7,787 nt of DNA. It comes from Candidatus Desulfofervidaceae bacterium. Its GTDB lineage: Bacteria > Desulfobacterota > Desulfofervidia > Desulfofervidales > Desulfofervidaceae. A model generated the notes under the pieces. That model was not told where the DNA came from and searched no databases. It was given only the letters and a program-made list of their open reading frames with translations. The DNA lies in the NCBI GenBank assembly GCA_021160485.1, contig JAGHCL010000149.1, positions 1 to 7,787 of the forward strand, in the 5' to 3' direction. Position numbers and translations under genes: made by a program. Numbering within the stretch: position 1 is the stretch's first letter; each line of letters begins with the position of its first letter. Shown here one piece after another: positions 6,742-7,787 of the stretch.

Positions 6742-7787
6742 ACTTCCTAAGGCTTCAGCAATCAAACCGCCCATTTTTTTTGTCCCCACCAAGGTCTTAC
6801 CATCTGCCCAAATATCCTTTGTGCGGTAACCTTGACGTAAAACACTCTGAACGGCCTCATCTATTGCTGCTTCTATGTCAGGTCGGTTAAAGGCATAGGT
6901 AAACATCATACCTACCGAGTTAATTGTGGCGATAGGATTGGCAATATCCTGTCCAGCAATATCCGGGGCTGAACCATGAATGGGCTCATAAAGACCAATT
7001 TCTCCACCTATACTGGCTGAAGGCAACATACCCAAAGAACCTGTTAGCATGGCACATGCATCGCTTAAGATATCGCCAAAGATGTTGGTGGTAACAATTA
7101 CATCAAATTGTTTGGGCCAGCGAATAATCTGCATGGCAGCGTTATCTACATACATGTGGGAAAGAATCACGTCTGGATAATCTTTATGCACCTCAGTTAT
7201 AACCTCACGCCATAAGACAGTTGCTTCTAGGACATTAGCTTTATCTACACTTACTACCTGTTTATTCCTCTTCTGGGCAACCTCAAAGGCTACCTTTGCA
7301 ATTCGGCGAATTTCGTGTTCCCGATATTTTAATGTATTCACGCCTACCCGTTCTCCGTTTTCTTCAAAAATACCCCTGGGTTCGCCAAAATAAATCCCAC
7401 TGGTCAATTCACGAACCACCATAATATCCACACCTGATACCACCTCAGGCTTGAGGGAAGAAGCAGAAATTAATTCATCATACAGCTTGGCAGGACGCAA
7501 ATTGGCAAAGGCACCCAACAATTTGCGTAATCCTAATAAAGCCCGTTCTGGACGAATTTCAAAGGATAGATTATCCCACTTCGGTCCTCCTACTGCTCCT
7601 AGAAGGACTGCATCAGCTGAAAGGACTAATGTCTTGGTCTCTTCTGGAAAAGGATTGCCAAATTTATCAATGGCACACCCTCCAATCAATCCTTCTTTCA
7701 AATTAAAATTTAAATTATACCGCTTTTCAACAACTTTTAATATTTTTATCGCTTGCTGAATGATTTCTGGACCAATACCATCACCTG
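6736..7787 (-). CDS. leuB: 3-isopropylmalate dehydrogenase LeuB, N-terminal residues beyond window edge
   Basis: LeuB oxidises and decarboxylates 3-isopropylmalate with NAD+ to 2-ketoisocaproate, the third step of leucine synthesis in the cytoplasm. The frame is open to the window end and begins there with GDGIGPEI, the conserved N-terminal loop, so only about ten residues are missing; 349 are visible. A TTG at 7701 is an internal Leu codon, not the start. Counting from the first visible Gly, substrate-binding arginines lie in LRKLL (R87), NLRP (R97) and [16 protein letters not shown] (R125, with Y132), followed by the catalytic Lys in [10 protein letters not shown] (K182) and metal-binding aspartates in YVDNA and in [10 protein letters not shown]. 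The NAD site [14 protein letters not shown] follows. [14 protein letters not shown] separates LeuB from isocitrate and homoisocitrate dehydrogenases. leuC and leuD are expected upstream or elsewhere but are not in view. An A8 run (6774-6781 as T on the plus strand) lies in the C-terminal GTKKMGG codons. Confidence 0.97.
   Translation of the reverse strand, partial: GDGIGPEIIQQAIKILKVVEKRYNLNFNLKEGLIGGCAIDKFGNPFPEETKTLVLSADAVLLGAVGGPKWDNLSFEIRPERALLGLRKLLGAFANLRPAKLYDELISASSLKPEVVSGVDIMVVRELTSGIYFGEPRGIFEENGERVGVNTLKYREHEIRRIAKVAFEVAQKRNKQVVSVDKANVLEATVLWREVITEVHKDYPDVILSHMYVDNAAMQIIRWPKQFDVIVTTNIFGDILSDACAMLTGSLGMLPSASIGGEIGLYEPIHGSAPDIAGQDIANPIATINSVGMMFTYAFNRPDIEAAIDEAVQSVLRQGYRTKDIWADGKTLVGTKKMGGLIAEALGSL

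Noticed and set aside
6736..6785. Possible terminator between the convergent phosphatase and leuB genes using the T8 run at 6774-6781
   Set aside because: The only pairing before the T-run is GGC with GCC; the run is explained by Lys codons of leuB.
7451..7759. Plus-strand open frame of 102 codons opposite leuB
   Set aside because: Antisense to the conserved N-terminal half of LeuB; no motif or ribosome binding site.
1..7787. A novel defence, mobile or biosynthetic system
   Set aside because: All full genes belong to recognisable families with mostly housekeeping roles; no repeats, transposases, toxin-antitoxin pairs or unexplained gene clusters were seen.

Overview
The window looks like ordinary chromosomal DNA from an AT-rich (about 40% GC by eye), Gram-negative-type bacterium. 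Two predicted exported lipoproteins, a two-domain Der GTPase, an iron-sulphur DinG/YoaA-type helicase, an AcuB-like CBS-CBS-ACT protein and LeuB all fit a free-living anaerobe of the Desulfobacterota kind. That placement is inferred from gene content and protein style only. No tRNA, rRNA, CRISPR array, insertion sequence, phage gene or integration site was seen, and no stretch longer than about 105 bases lacks a gene or gene remnant.

Layout. Bases 1-3933 are read on the minus strand. In order of transcription they hold an AcuB-like CBS-domain protein with a frameshifted ACT domain (3933 to 3269), a secreted or lipid-anchored staphylococcal-nuclease-like enzyme with a C-terminal zinc-binding-like tail (3176 to 2559), a Nudix hydrolase (2562 to 2119), the ribosome-assembly GTPase Der (2143 to 803), and the N-terminal two thirds or so of a periplasmic-binding-protein-like lipoprotein that runs off the left edge (699 to 1). 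The nuclease, Nudix and der genes overlap each other (4 and 25 bases), so they are almost certainly co-transcribed and translationally coupled. A 65-base intergenic region (3934-3998) separates this block from a divergent plus-strand pair: a DinG-family helicase (3999-5885) and a PAP2-type membrane phosphatase or transferase (5857-6741) that overlap by 29 bases. leuB lies on the minus strand (7787 to 6736), meets the phosphatase gene tail to tail with a 6-base overlap, and continues past the right edge.

How the genes relate. Most are housekeeping functions: ribosome maturation (Der), nucleotide clean-up (Nudix), DNA repair or replication support (DinG), leucine biosynthesis (LeuB), envelope lipid metabolism (PAP2). 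I see no defence, secretion or biosynthetic system. The most notable observation is the CBS-protein gene: its ACT domain is fully present in the DNA but one frame away, with the break narrowed to a few bases near 3472-3477. Smaller curiosities are a 42-codon open frame squeezed between der and the lipoprotein gene, a 15-base palindrome in the divergent promoter region, and the nuclease-zinc tail fusion.
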